A stretch of DNA of 33,616 nt from an uncultured Aeromicrobium sp. (GCA_937873005.1 CALMUY010000153.1:1-33616); one strand, 5' to 3'. Shown: positions 7,070-15,219, numbered from the stretch's first letter. Numbers and translations are program-made. Notes: generated by a model from the letters alone, not told the origin.

Positions 7070-7399
7070 ATGACGCAACCAGAGCCACGGACGGCAGAAG
7101 AACTCATGCGGTCGCGCTTCGACGCTTTCAAGCGTGGTGATGAGGCGTGGCTGTTGCGCACGTGGCATGCGTCGACTCGTCCCGAGCACCTCGACCTCAC
7201 CGACAACCCCACGTGGCGTGGACTCCAAATCGTGCAGACCGCATTGGGCGCGCAAGGCGACGAAACCGGGATGGTCGAGTTCCGAGCCACCTACCTCAAC
7301 GAGGATGGTTCAATCGGTGTCTTGCACGAACGCTCTCGGTTCGTGCGCGAGAGCGGAACGTGGTTCTACGTCGATGGTGTTCACTTCGAAAGCGAGTGA
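7070..7399 (+). CDS. YchJ-like NTF2-fold protein lacking SEC-C motif
   Basis: A 109-residue protein matching the middle domain of YchJ/UPF0225 proteins: TAEELMRSRFDAFKRGD, LLRTWHASTRPEHL, GMVEFRATY and HERSRFVRESGTWFYVDG. The fold is NTF2-like (cystatin-like). Typical YchJ proteins start with a zinc-binding SEC-C motif (CPCGSG); no cysteine is present here, so this is a domain-only form. The function of the family is unknown. The ATG at 7070 lies 6 nt after GAAGAT, a weak -10-like hexamer, and is divergent from the nitrobindin gene with 71 bp between starts. Confidence 0.85.
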   Translation: MTQPEPRTAEELMRSRFDAFKRGDEAWLLRTWHASTRPEHLDLTDNPTWRGLQIVQTALGAQGDETGMVEFRATYLNEDGSIGVLHERSRFVRESGTWFYVDGVHFESE

Positions 7400-7411
7400 G
7401 CAACCGACTGA

Positions 7412-8545
7412 TTAGAACGCGAGGTTCATCCCGGCCGGTGCGATGACGTAGGAGATACCGCCACTGCCCTTCAGCCAAGCGCGTTCGAACTGCGCGCGGT
7501 TGTAGATGCGACGAACCTGTGCATTAGTTTTCCCTGCAGGGTCATTGACGATCACCTCACCAGTCGCTGTGAAGCCTCGCACCACGATGAGGTGGCCGGG
7601 AGTCGAACCGATCGGCGCGCCAGTCAGCTCACCCTTCTTGAACGCAACCGACACGATTACCGGCACCCCCGCAGAAATGAAGCGTTCCACTGACCTCAAA
7701 TCAGGCAGTCGATGGACGACCGCATCCGTACCGTAGCGGGATGCATAAGCGGTGTTGAATGGCCACGTGCCGGTGCCGCGGTAGGCAGAATCGTAGGTGT
7801 AGCGAGCAGCGTGGTCGACAAAACCATCGGCACCTTTAGCCCACGTGTAAGACTTCGCGCTCGGGCCGAGGCCGTAGTACCGCAACACCATCGAGGTCGA
7901 TGTAGGAGAGCACCAGGCCTGACCGCCGCCACCGTACTGTGGGGAATGGCCGATGTGGACCATCTGCGAATACGTCGGAACTGCGAGTTCTGCGTCGCGA
8001 GTCATGGTCGTCTTCGACACCGGTGACGTCTTTGATGTGTACGTAGACGAAACGACAGCTACGCCGGTCAACACCGGCGATTTCACCTTCGTGTTCTTGC
8101 GCTGAACGTTGACCCGAATTTGCCAAGCACTGAATTTCTTGCCGGATTTCGCCTTGACGGTGTCGGTGTCGACCCAGGCGAGTGAGTCGCTTTGCTTCGA
8201 TTTGGTAGTTCGTTTTCCGCCGGACAAGCCGTATCGCCATTCGGCAACCGTCTTCCATCCTGTCGTCTTTTTTGCGTCTTTGACGCGCATCTGAATCGTG
8301 AGAAAACTTCCGTTAGGCATGGTGGACACGTTCCACGAAGGGTTGAGCGCGGTTGTCCCCTTAGCTGCCACCCACGGGGAGGTCCACGTCTTTGACTTCT
8401 TTCCGCTAGCGATTTTCGTTTGCGGTTCCCAACGAGTGAGAACGGGCGTTGGGTGTGACGGCGAGGCCGCGACTGCAGCAGGTGTTAAGTGCGCGACGAA
8501 CGCGATTGCGAGAGCAGTCGCGACGGGGAAGAGTCGACGATACAT
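7412..8545 (-). CDS. Secreted C39-like cysteine peptidase
   Basis: A 377-residue exported protein. The signal peptide (residues 1-27, AIAFVAHLTPAAVAA) has an AVA/ASP-type cleavage site. Residues about 33-180 form a beta-rich domain with many Lys and Ser residues, of the type found before actinobacterial C39-like domains. The peptidase-C39-like domain spans about 185-375, with candidate catalytic Cys212 (QAWCSPTSTSMVL), His318 (TPGHLIVVRGF) and Asn334/Asp335 (VIVNDPAG). These proteins resemble C39 bacteriocin peptidases but are usually free-standing secreted enzymes; the substrate is unknown. The start follows a TAGTCT hexamer by 6 nt. It is convergent with the YchJ-like gene. Confidence 0.88.
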   Translation of the reverse strand: MYRRLFPVATALAIAFVAHLTPAAVAASPSHPTPVLTRWEPQTKIASGKKSKTWTSPWVAAKGTTALNPSWNVSTMPNGSFLTIQMRVKDAKKTTGWKTVAEWRYGLSGGKRTTKSKQSDSLAWVDTDTVKAKSGKKFSAWQIRVNVQRKNTKVKSPVLTGVAVVSSTYTSKTSPVSKTTMTRDAELAVPTYSQMVHIGHSPQYGGGGQAWCSPTSTSMVLRYYGLGPSAKSYTWAKGADGFVDHAARYTYDSAYRGTGTWPFNTAYASRYGTDAVVHRLPDLRSVERFISAGVPVIVSVAFKKGELTGAPIGSTPGHLIVVRGFTATGEVIVNDPAGKTNAQVRRIYNRAQFERAWLKGSGGISYVIAPAGMNLAF

Positions 8546-8551
8546 TCGGCC

Positions 8552-8557
8552 AGACTA
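8552..8557 (-). promoter_or_regulatory. -10 hexamer (TAGTCT) of the C39-like peptidase gene, leaderless type
   Basis: TAGTCT on the minus strand, then GGCCGA and the ATG at 8545 (6 nt). No ribosome binding site is present. Confidence 0.55.
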
Positions 8558-8627
8558 CGAGTTTCGGGCAATGCTCGACAGGTCCAAGTGAGTCATTTTT
8601 ACTTGTGCGCCGCCGGATCAATCTCGG

Positions 8628-9776
8628 TCAGCCAACCGGATTCGGGATGTCGAAAATCCGCCACAGTTTCATTTCATGGGGCTGCAGAACGTGGTCGAAG
8701 TTGTCGGTTTCGTTTGTATAGACGTCAATCGCTCCAGAGTGGGTACCGATGAGTCGGGCGCGTTCTGCGTCGCCAATCGAGATCTGGCGCCGGCTGCGAT
8801 TCAAGACACCGACGGCGAAACCGTTGCTCAACCGACGTCGCCAGAAGTCGAGTCGTCCATCACGGTCCACATGTTCGCCCTGAATCCCAGCCGCATCTTG
8901 AGAAATGTTCAAGATTCCCGGATGGGTGAGTAACTGGCGTGTCGAATCACTCATGGACCGAACGTCATTGCCTGCCATGAGAGGTGCGGCCAGCATGGCC
9001 CACAGCATGAAGTGACTACGTGACTCAATGTCGCTTAAGCCAACATTCCCCACTTCGAGCATGTCGGGGTCGTTCCATGCGCCTGGTCGCGCATAGCGGG
9101 CGAGCCCATGCTGCTTGGCGACAATGCGCATGACTGATCCCCACCGGGGAGCGATGTCTGGGGTGGTTCGCCACAGGTTCGCAACGCCTGGCGCCCATTC
9201 CCATGGTTTCGACCGGCCGTATTCGGAAATGCTGTAAACCATCGGGCGCCCGATGGTTTCGAGCTTGCGACGCATGCGGGTGAACGCTGCTTTCTCGGTG
9301 AGGCCAGTGCCACCGCGATTCGCGCGACACCAGTCATATTTGAGGTAGTCGACACCCCAATCGGCGAACGTCTGGACATCACGGTCTTCGTATCCGAGTG
9401 AACCGAGTTGCTCGCCGGGGTAGCGGTCGTAAATCATTGCGCACGTGCGCTTGCCCGGGCTCAAATAAAGTCCGAATTTCAATCCTCGGTCGTGAATTTC
9501 CTTTGCGAGTGCCGGGATGCCACTGGGAAAACGTTCGGGATTCGAGTTCAGTCGACCGCTGCTGTCACGGCGAAAATCTTGCCAACAATCGTCGACCACA
9601 ACATACTCGTAGCCGGCGTCGCGCATCCCGGAGGTGACGAGTGCTTCCGCCGTTTCGACGACCACGTTTTCATTCAATCCGTAACAGCGAAACGTGTTCC
9701 AACTGTTCCATCCCATGGGTGGAGTGAGTGCCAGTTCGGACCATGCCTCGGCTGAATGATTTGCCGGATTTGGCAT
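8628..9776 (-). CDS. GH27 alpha-galactosidase
   Basis: Glycoside hydrolase of family 27, expected to release terminal alpha-galactose (or alpha-N-acetylgalactosamine) with retention of configuration. It has 382 residues and no signal peptide, so it acts inside the cell. The barrel starts with TPPMGWNSWNTF (about 19-29). VVDDCWQ (60-66) lines the pocket, the nucleophile is Asp148 in DYLKYDWC, and the acid/base Asp lies in PGAWNDPDMLEVG (Asp236 most likely). The C-terminal beta domain starts near residue 290. GAGGGAG upstream of the ATG on the minus strand is a normal ribosome binding site, unlike the leaderless neighbours. Divergent from the MFS carrier across an operator-like palindrome. Confidence 0.93.
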   Translation of the reverse strand: MPNPANHSAEAWSELALTPPMGWNSWNTFRCYGLNENVVVETAEALVTSGMRDAGYEYVVVDDCWQDFRRDSSGRLNSNPERFPSGIPALAKEIHDRGLKFGLYLSPGKRTCAMIYDRYPGEQLGSLGYEDRDVQTFADWGVDYLKYDWCRANRGGTGLTEKAAFTRMRRKLETIGRPMVYSISEYGRSKPWEWAPGVANLWRTTPDIAPRWGSVMRIVAKQHGLARYARPGAWNDPDMLEVGNVGLSDIESRSHFMLWAMLAAPLMAGNDVRSMSDSTRQLLTHPGILNISQDAAGIQGEHVDRDGRLDFWRRRLSNGFAVGVLNRSRRQISIGDAERARLIGTHSGAIDVYTNETDNFDHVLQPHEMKLWRIFDIPNPVG

Positions 9777-9808
9777 TGTGCTCCCTCAAGTAGCCGATTC
9801 TCGTAGTA

Positions 9809-9824
9809 GGTTACCTAGGTCACA
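9809..9824. promoter_or_regulatory. CRP/GlxR-like palindrome between alpha-galactosidase and MFS genes
   Basis: GGTTACCTAGGTCACA fits TGTGA-NNTANN-TCACA at 8 of 10 arm positions and has the central TA. Its core ACCTAGGT is a perfect palindrome, so a different (LacI- or MarR-type) operator is equally possible. It lies in the shared intergenic region, 33 bp upstream of the GH27 start. Confidence 0.45.
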
Positions 9825-9893
9825 TTTCATCGGGTTGTATCGATGAGTGAGGGGGCGTGTGGCGGCAATAGATGCCACGACGTGAGGAACCCG

Positions 9894-11219
9894 ATGGCGA
9901 ACACACCAGGGGCTGCAGTCAACGCCAGCCCCCCGAACGAGCAGTCACGCGCGAGCGCATCGTGGATCTTCAAACTGAGCCTCGCTTATTTTGGTGTGAA
10001 CATCACGTGGGCTGGCCCCGGACAAGTGCTGATGGCTCCGCAGATCCAGTGGTTGACCGAGAACACTCCGCTGGCGTTTTTCACGAAGAGCACTGAAGTG
10101 AATCTCTCGATCATTGGCACCTCGGCCGGAATTCTCGCGTTGATCAGTACCCCCTTGTGGGGAGCGTTGTCTGACCGAACACGTTCACGTTGGGGGAAGC
10201 GGACTCCTTGGATGGCTTTGGGAATGGCCATCCTTGTGGTCACTTTGGTTATTACGGGGTTTGCCTGGTCGCTGCCGGCGCTCATGGTGGCATGGCTCGC
10301 GAACCAAGCTGCAATCAACGCGGTCATCTCGCCGATGTCGGCGTCGATTCCTGACCAAGTTCCGTCTGAACAACGTGGTCTCGTTTCGGGTTGGTATGGC
10401 TTCGCATACACGCTGGCCGTTGTGGTTGGTACAGCACTCGGCACAGCCGCAACCGCGATTTGGCCCTCCACGACGGGTATCGCGATGGGCTATATCTTGG
10501 TTGCTATTGCCTGTCTGATCTCGATGCTTCCGTTCTTGCTCGACCGATGGGAACGGGACGCTCCGCAGCCTGATCGGGAGCCCTTCGCAGTGCGCGACAT
10601 TGTGTCTATCTATTGGGTGGACCTTAAGAAGAACCCCGACTTTGGTTGGGCTTGGTTGACGCGTTTTACCGTCACGCTCAGTAGCGCGATCGCGCTTTTC
10701 TATCTGTACTTGTTCTTGCAGAATGCGGTGGGGTTGCGGCGAGATGACGTTGCCGGAGATGGGCTTCGGGTGAGCGACGGAGTCTTGATCTTGACTGGTG
10801 TTTATGCGTTGTCGGTGTTCTTGACAGTGGTTACTGCCGGAAGTTGGTCCGACAAGATTGGGCGACGCAGGATTTTCGTGCTGGGTTCGGCGATGCTCTA
10901 TGTCGTGGCGAGCTTGATGATGGCGTTCGCGCCGACATTCTCCGTTGTGGTTGTCGCTGCAGTTGTTTTAGGGCTAGGGACCGGGATCTTTACGTCGGTT
11001 GATTTCGCGCTCGTATCCGAGGTGCTGCCCAGTGCCGAGGACAACGGGAAAGACATCGGGATCATCAACCTCGCGATCGGACTACCGAATGTCTTGGCGC
11101 CCGTGGTGGCGGCGTATGCCGTGACGCAACTGGGCGGCTACACCTCGCTCTATCTCGTGTCCGCAGCGCTTGCGGCGGTCGGCGGGGGGCTCGGGTATCG
11201 GGTTCGTTCAGTTCCCTAA
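9894..11219 (+). CDS. MFS sugar transporter (glycoside-cation symporter-like)
   Basis: A 441-residue inner-membrane carrier with twelve predicted helices. The loop between helices 2 and 3 carries the MFS signature GALSDRTRSRWGKRTPW, typical of the GPH/sucrose-type branch, and is repeated in the second half as GSWSDKIGRRR. The loop between helices 6 and 7 is charged and hydrophilic (LDRWERDAPQPDREPF). Sequence and position next to the GH27 gene suggest uptake of an alpha-galactoside such as melibiose or raffinose; the substrate is an inference. The ATG at 9894 is chosen because GAGGAA sits 4 nt upstream; an in-frame ATG at 9843 would add 17 residues without homology. Convergent with the antiporter gene. 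Confidence 0.88.
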   Translation: MANTPGAAVNASPPNEQSRASASWIFKLSLAYFGVNITWAGPGQVLMAPQIQWLTENTPLAFFTKSTEVNLSIIGTSAGILALISTPLWGALSDRTRSRWGKRTPWMALGMAILVVTLVITGFAWSLPALMVAWLANQAAINAVISPMSASIPDQVPSEQRGLVSGWYGFAYTLAVVVGTALGTAATAIWPSTTGIAMGYILVAIACLISMLPFLLDRWERDAPQPDREPFAVRDIVSIYWVDLKKNPDFGWAWLTRFTVTLSSAIALFYLYLFLQNAVGLRRDDVAGDGLRVSDGVLILTGVYALSVFLTVVTAGSWSDKIGRRRIFVLGSAMLYVVASLMMAFAPTFSVVVVAAVVLGLGTGIFTSVDFALVSEVLPSAEDNGKDIGIINLAIGLPNVLAPVVAAYAVTQLGGYTSLYLVSAALAAVGGGLGYRVRSVP

Positions 11220-11238
11220 CTTGACGAGTTTGCCGATC

Positions 11239-12426
11239 CTAGGTGAGCGACTGCTCGCCTGAAGCCTTGCGGTCTCGGTAATCGGCGATTCGGTAGGCGA
11301 TCGGATCGGCAAATCGAGTAAGTGCCGTGCCCAATATCGCCACGATCATGACATAGGCGGCGGCGAGTGCGTTAATACCGGCAACTCCGGCCGATGCAGC
11401 CAGTCCTGCTACGACGATGCTGAATTCGCCACGCGGCACAAGGATCGTGCCGGCTCGAATTTGACCGGGCAATGCCACGCCACTCAGCCGCGCGGCACGC
11501 ATACCGACCCCGACCTTCGTGATCGTGGTGACGATGGCGAGTGCGATCGCAGCGAGCAGAACCGGCGGGATTTCTTGAGGGTTTGTTTCTAAGCCGAAGA
11601 AAACGAAAAATACCGCTGCAAATAGATCGCGAAGTGGCGTCAGTTGTTCGCGTAGATTCTCGGCGACTTTGCCTGAAAAGGCGATGCCGACCAGGAACGC
11701 TCCCACGGCGGTGGACACATTGAGACGCTCGGCAACGCCAGCGACGATTAGCACGAATCCGAAAACGCCAAGCAGGAGTAGTTCGTTGCTGGAAGAGTCG
11801 GCCAGTTTGTTGATCGGGCCTCCGAATTTCAACGCGACAACGAAAACAAACCCCACCGCCGCAATGGCGACGAATACGTTGATTGCGCCAGTCAACATTC
11901 CCGCGGCTGCGAGAATACTCGTCAAGATCGGCAGATAGGCGGCCATGAATAGGTCTTCGAAAACGAGCAGCGACAACACGACGGGCGTTTCGCGGTTACC
12001 AAGTCGGCCTAGGTCTGAGAGCAGTTTCGCGGCAATTCCCGACGATGTTGCGTAGGTGACGCCAGCCATCGCAACGATCCCTGCCAGCGGCCAACCTAAA
12101 ATGAACGCCACCACGGCGCCAGGTGTGGCATTCATGACGAAGTCGACCAAGCCGGACGGGAGTTGCGTGCGCAGGTTGGTCACGAGTTCGTCTGCAGAGA
12201 ACTCCAGTCCCAACATCAACAGCAGCAGGATCACACCGACTTCGGCTCCGATCGAGATGAACTCGTCGCTGGCCGAAAGCGGAAGCATCCCGCCGACCCC
12301 GAACATGAGCCCTGCCAAGAGGTAAAGCGGGATCGGCGAAAACCCGATGCGCAAGGCGAACCGGCCGAGCAAACTTAGGCCGAAGATCACCGCGCCTAAT
12401 TCAATAAGAACGCGTGCGGTCTCCAC
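11239..12426 (-). CDS. Cation:proton antiporter, KhtU/KefB type (CPA2)
   Basis: A 395-residue inner-membrane protein of about 12 helices, exchanging K+ (or Na+) for protons. CPA2 landmarks: LLLLMLGLEFS (about 90-100), TYATSSGIAAKLL (about 144-156, discontinuous helix), SLLVFEDLFMA (Asp of the ion site), VGAFLVGIAFSG and FFVFFGLE. The protein ends after the membrane domain without an RCK_N/TrkA-N module; the regulatory domain is supplied by the gene upstream. The start is GTG at 12426, only 2 nt after the stop of the regulatory subunit, so translation is coupled. Potassium specificity is inferred from the KhtT-like partner. Confidence 0.9.
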   Translation of the reverse strand: METARVLIELGAVIFGLSLLGRFALRIGFSPIPLYLLAGLMFGVGGMLPLSASDEFISIGAEVGVILLLLMLGLEFSADELVTNLRTQLPSGLVDFVMNATPGAVVAFILGWPLAGIVAMAGVTYATSSGIAAKLLSDLGRLGNRETPVVLSLLVFEDLFMAAYLPILTSILAAAGMLTGAINVFVAIAAVGFVFVVALKFGGPINKLADSSSNELLLLGVFGFVLIVAGVAERLNVSTAVGAFLVGIAFSGKVAENLREQLTPLRDLFAAVFFVFFGLETNPQEIPPVLLAAIALAIVTTITKVGVGMRAARLSGVALPGQIRAGTILVPRGEFSIVVAGLAASAGVAGINALAAAYVMIVAILGTALTRFADPIAYRIADYRDRKASGEQSLT

Positions 12427-12428
12427 GG

Positions 12429-12926
12429 TCAGGTGCCGATGAGTTCAGTTACGCCTGCGAGGCCCTCTTCGGTTCCGATCACGATGAGTTGGTCGCCGCC
12501 GACCAAACCGAAGTCAGGTTTAGGGGAGGCGATCACGTCGTTCGCACGTAAAACCGCAACCACAGACGCCCCGGTGCGCGATCGAATCTGCGTGTCGCCA
12601 AGGGTCTTGTCGGCGTAGGTCGAACCGGCGGGGGCAAGCACTTTGTGGGGGTTCGAGCCCCCGACCCGGTCTTCCCCCCCGCTGAGTCGCTTCATGATGC
12701 GCCGCGTACCTAGGAACTCGGCGAGGGTGTCGGCTTCGCCGGGTGAAAGGACCACGGTGTCGGTGCAGGCATCGGGGTCGTTCTTGGCGTAGAGGACGAT
12801 GTCTCGTTGTCCGTTGTGGTGAGAAATAACCCCGATTCGCCGGCCCTTTGCGGTGAGAAAGTCATCGCGTAAACCGATGCCAGGCAGTGGCGTTTCATTG
12901 ACCTCAATTGATTCTTCACTAAACAC
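12429..12926 (-). CDS. RCK_C (TrkA-C) regulatory subunit of the antiporter, KhtT-like
   Basis: A 165-residue cytoplasmic protein. The N-terminal half (about 8-75; PLPGIGLRDDFLTAKGRRIGVI) resembles the KhtT/YhaT N-domain, and the C-terminal half (about 95-163; LGDTQIRSRTGASVVAVLR, then GGDQLIVIGTEE) is an RCK_C domain. In Bacillus, KhtT gates KhtU, and RCK_C domains of this group can bind c-di-AMP; that ligand is an inference here. The start is GTG at 12926 with a near-perfect AAGGAG 6 nt upstream. It leads a two-gene operon with the antiporter. Confidence 0.88.
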   Translation of the reverse strand: MFSEESIEVNETPLPGIGLRDDFLTAKGRRIGVISHHNGQRDIVLYAKNDPDACTDTVVLSPGEADTLAEFLGTRRIMKRLSGGEDRVGGSNPHKVLAPAGSTYADKTLGDTQIRSRTGASVVAVLRANDVIASPKPDFGLVGGDQLIVIGTEEGLAGVTELIGT

Positions 12927-13008
12927 CGGATGCTCCTTGTGAACGGCAGTGGCCCTACGGGTGATCCTCCCGAGGAACGCTTATCGTATCGCTAGCACCG
13001 GCGCGGCG
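12927..13008 (-). promoter_or_regulatory. 5' leader and promoter region of the khtT-khtU operon
   Basis: On the minus strand a TACGAT hexamer near 12990 predicts a leader of about 55-60 nt ending in AAGGAG. This contrasts with the leaderless genes nearby. Short complementary segments (CCTC/GAGG) exist, but I cannot match the leader to a known riboswitch such as the c-di-AMP (ydaO) class. Confidence 0.35.
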
Positions 13009-13055
13009 GTCGGGCTATTGGTTCTGCAGGGTGCGGACTGTGCCACGATCGAGAG

Positions 13056-13823
13056 GTGACTAAGAACGACGTTCCCGAATACTTGCCCGGCGGTTCAGGC
13101 GGAGTTTGGAAAGTAGGCAGGACCGTGCGGCGTCCGACGGGTGTGTGGACGCCTGCCGTACATGAGTATTTGGCTTGGCTTGATGGTGAAGGTCTCGGTG
13201 GGATTCCGAGCGTGAGCGGTATCGATGAGGACGGTCGTGAAATCGTTTCCTATATCGAGGGCAGGGGAGTGCCGATCGACGACGAGATCGTGCTCGACAA
13301 TGTGCTGATCGAAGCCGTGGCCTGGTTGCGTGAATTTCACGATATTGCTGAAGATTACGTGCCCGATGGCCCGCGAGTGTGGCGCCAAACCGGGAGTGAG
13401 CCGGTTGAGATTCCCGAAGGTCAAATCATTTGCCACAACGACCCCGGCGCCTACAACTGGATCATTCAAAGCGGCCGGTTCGTGGCGATGATTGATTGGG
13501 ATTTGGCTGGCCCGGGCGACCCGATTGATGATCTGGCTTTCCTGTGCTGGACGGCTATCCCGTTGTATCGGCCGATCCCAACCGAGCAACTGGTTCGTCG
13601 ATTGGATGCGGTCGTTGACGCCTACGGTGGCCCCGGGCCGTTGAGTCTTCTTGACGCGGTTGCGCGACGGATGACTACCGCGGCAGACCGGATCGAAGCA
13701 GGGATTGAGCGCGGTGATCCGGGAATGCTTAATCTTGCTAAGCGAGGAGAGCCGCAGCGAACGCGAACTCGCATTGCGGACTTTCAGTCGCGTTTGGATG
13801 AGATCCGAGCAGCGATCAACTAG
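13056..13823 (+). CDS. Aminoglycoside phosphotransferase-family kinase
   Basis: A 255-residue cytoplasmic protein of the APH/choline-kinase fold. The catalytic loop ICHNDPGAYNW (His127-Asn128-Asp129, with Asn134) and the metal-binding AMIDWDLAGPGDP (Asp147 and Asp149) are intact. The N-terminal lobe is short: GGVWKVGRTVRRP may replace the glycine-rich loop, and no classic Lys motif is obvious. Proteins of this kind phosphorylate small molecules; nothing here shows the substrate, and antibiotic resistance should not be assumed. The start is GTG at 13056, with GAGAGG immediately upstream. It stands alone, divergent from khtT. Confidence 0.85.
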   Translation: MTKNDVPEYLPGGSGGVWKVGRTVRRPTGVWTPAVHEYLAWLDGEGLGGIPSVSGIDEDGREIVSYIEGRGVPIDDEIVLDNVLIEAVAWLREFHDIAEDYVPDGPRVWRQTGSEPVEIPEGQIICHNDPGAYNWIIQSGRFVAMIDWDLAGPGDPIDDLAFLCWTAIPLYRPIPTEQLVRRLDAVVDAYGGPGPLSLLDAVARRMTTAADRIEAGIERGDPGMLNLAKRGEPQRTRTRIADFQSRLDEIRAAIN

Positions 13824-13901
13824 CTTTTGAGCGCAAACGTGTTGCAGGGGTGAACGAGCGGCACGAACGTCAAAATAAGTTACTCATAAGTAGGAAACCG
13901 C

Positions 13902-13930
13902 TTGTGTGCGCGGTCCCAGTGCGCCAGACT
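13902..13930 (+). promoter_or_regulatory. Promoter of the BASS symporter gene
   Basis: TTGTGT (13902-13907), a 17-bp spacer and CAGACT (13925-13930). Transcription would start near 13937, inside the CRP-like palindrome at 13930-13945, giving a short leader with GAAAGGA as ribosome binding site. Confidence 0.45.
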
Positions 13931-13945
13931 GTGACCTGAGTCACG
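13930..13945. promoter_or_regulatory. CRP/GlxR-like palindrome upstream of the BASS symporter gene
   Basis: TGTGACCTGAGTCACG matches TGTGA-N6-TCACA at 9 of 10 arm positions, though the centre is TG rather than TA. It begins at the end of the -10 hexamer and stops 11 bp before the start codon, a position that would repress rather than activate. Confidence 0.5.
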
Positions 13946-13956
13946 AAAGGACTGCC

Positions 13957-14844
13957 ATGGATTCCGCACTGACAACTGTAGGTCTGCCCATCGCATTGGG
14001 CATCGTGATGTTTGGCTTGGGCCTTTCGTTGACCGTCGATGATTTCCGCAACGTGACCAAGAACCCTAAAGCTGTCGCGATTGCCTTGGGTTGCCAACTC
14101 ATCTTGTTGCCGGCGCTGTGTTTTGGGCTCGTTGTCTTGTTCGATCTCAAGCCAGCGCTCGCCGTCGGCATGATGCTCTTGGCCGCCTCGCCTGGCGGAA
14201 CCACAGCGAACCTCTTCAGTCACCTATTCCGAGGCGACGTCGCACTCAATGTTTCACTTACCGCGGTCAACTCCGTGATTGCGATTTTCACGCTGCCGCT
14301 GATCACGAACCTTGCGATCTTCCACTTCTACACCGATCCGGAAAACCAGGTCTCGCTTCAGTTCGCGAAGGTCGTTGAAGTGTTCGCGATTGTTCTGGTA
14401 CCCGTTGCCTTGGGCATGGTCGTCAAGTTGTTGAAGCCACTCTTCGCTGACAAGATGGATAAGCCCGTGCGGATTCTCTCGGCCGTCGTTCTCGCGGCGA
14501 TGGTCATTGGAATCTTGCTCGGCGAACTGGAAAATGTCGGCGAATACCTCAAGAGCGTCGGCCCGATCACGATGCTGTTCTGCGCTTTGAGTTTGGCGCT
14601 CGGCTACTTCGTACCGCGCGCACTCGGACTCACCGATGGTCAAGCTGTTGCATCTTCGTTTGAGATCGGCGTACACAACTCAACGCTCGCCATGTATGTC
14701 GCTGTCAAGATTCTCGAAAGCGAAGCCACCGCCGTTCCTGCTGCGGTGTACAGCCTCGTCATGTTCTTGTTTGCCGCTCTTTGGGGACTCTTGTTGACCA
14801 AGGTGATTTTGCCGCGACGCAGCTCTGACGCTGTCGCTCGCTAA
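13957..14844 (+). CDS. Bile acid:sodium symporter family transporter
   Basis: A 295-residue inner-membrane protein of about 9-10 helices, BASS family. Visible family features are LTVDDFRNVTKNPK after the first helix, LLAASPGGTTANLFSHLFRGDVALNVSLTAVNS (the conserved Gly/Pro and Asn-rich core of the Na+ site, about 88-122), and EIGVHNSTLAMYVAV (crossing helix, about 240-254). Bacterial members carry various organic anions with Na+; bile acids are not implied. The ATG at 13957 has GAAAGGA 5 nt upstream; the longer open frame from 13906 is rejected because it would cover the promoter and operator. Confidence 0.88.
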   Translation: MDSALTTVGLPIALGIVMFGLGLSLTVDDFRNVTKNPKAVAIALGCQLILLPALCFGLVVLFDLKPALAVGMMLLAASPGGTTANLFSHLFRGDVALNVSLTAVNSVIAIFTLPLITNLAIFHFYTDPENQVSLQFAKVVEVFAIVLVPVALGMVVKLLKPLFADKMDKPVRILSAVVLAAMVIGILLGELENVGEYLKSVGPITMLFCALSLALGYFVPRALGLTDGQAVASSFEIGVHNSTLAMYVAVKILESEATAVPAAVYSLVMFLFAALWGLLLTKVILPRRSSDAVAR

Positions 14845-14862
14845 ACCACGCTCACTACCGCT

Positions 14863-14868
14863 TAGGCT
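14863..14868 (+). promoter_or_regulatory. -10 hexamer (TAGGCT) of the 14875 gene, leaderless type
   Basis: TAGGCT, then GGCCGG and the GTG at 14875: exactly 6 nt. It lies in a 30-bp gap after the symporter, so the downstream gene probably has its own leaderless transcript. Confidence 0.55.
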
Positions 14869-14874
14869 GGCCGG

Positions 14875-15198
14875 GTGTTCGACGTTCACTTCGACGACCC
14901 CGAGCCAGCCGACGCATTTTTGGCTTCCGTCGCGGAACTCGGAATCACGGCGCACCTGAGCGTCGACGTGTTTGCTGGTGAAGACGACCTCGACGATGCT
15001 GCACGGATCGTGCGCCTTGACATGCACACAGAAGCAGCGCTTGTGGACGAGGTGATGGTGCTCGTCGAAGCGCATGGCGGTTGGGCTGTCGAGTCTGATT
15101 CGAGCCACTCCATGCCACCGAGCATCGAGATTGAACTTCCGGGTGAACCCAAACGAATCAAGGGTTCGGCCAGAGGTTCAGCCGCGGACGGGAATTGA
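14875..15198 (+). CDS. Small acidic protein, possibly RraB-like
   Basis: A 107-residue soluble, acidic protein I cannot assign firmly. The pattern of a short strand (MFDVHFDD), a helix (PADAFLASVAELG), a strand (TAHLSVDVF), then a helix ending in EAHGGWAVES resembles an alpha/beta ferredoxin-like fold such as RraB (inhibitor of RNase E), whose C-terminus carries a GG-aromatic motif. The resemblance is weak. The C-terminal 25 residues (GEPKRIKGSARGSAADG) look disordered. The start is GTG at 14875, set by the leaderless promoter. A hairpin follows the stop. Confidence 0.75.
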   Translation: MFDVHFDDPEPADAFLASVAELGITAHLSVDVFAGEDDLDDAARIVRLDMHTEAALVDEVMVLVEAHGGWAVESDSSHSMPPSIEIELPGEPKRIKGSARGSAADGN

Positions 15199-15219
15199 GC
15201 CGCCAAGCGCACCAAAAAC

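Noticed and set aside
12927-13008. Possible riboswitch in the leader of the khtT-khtU operon
   Set aside because: I could not match conserved bases of the c-di-AMP (ydaO), K+/Mg2+ or Na+/Li+ classes; only weak stems are visible. A covariance-model search would settle it.
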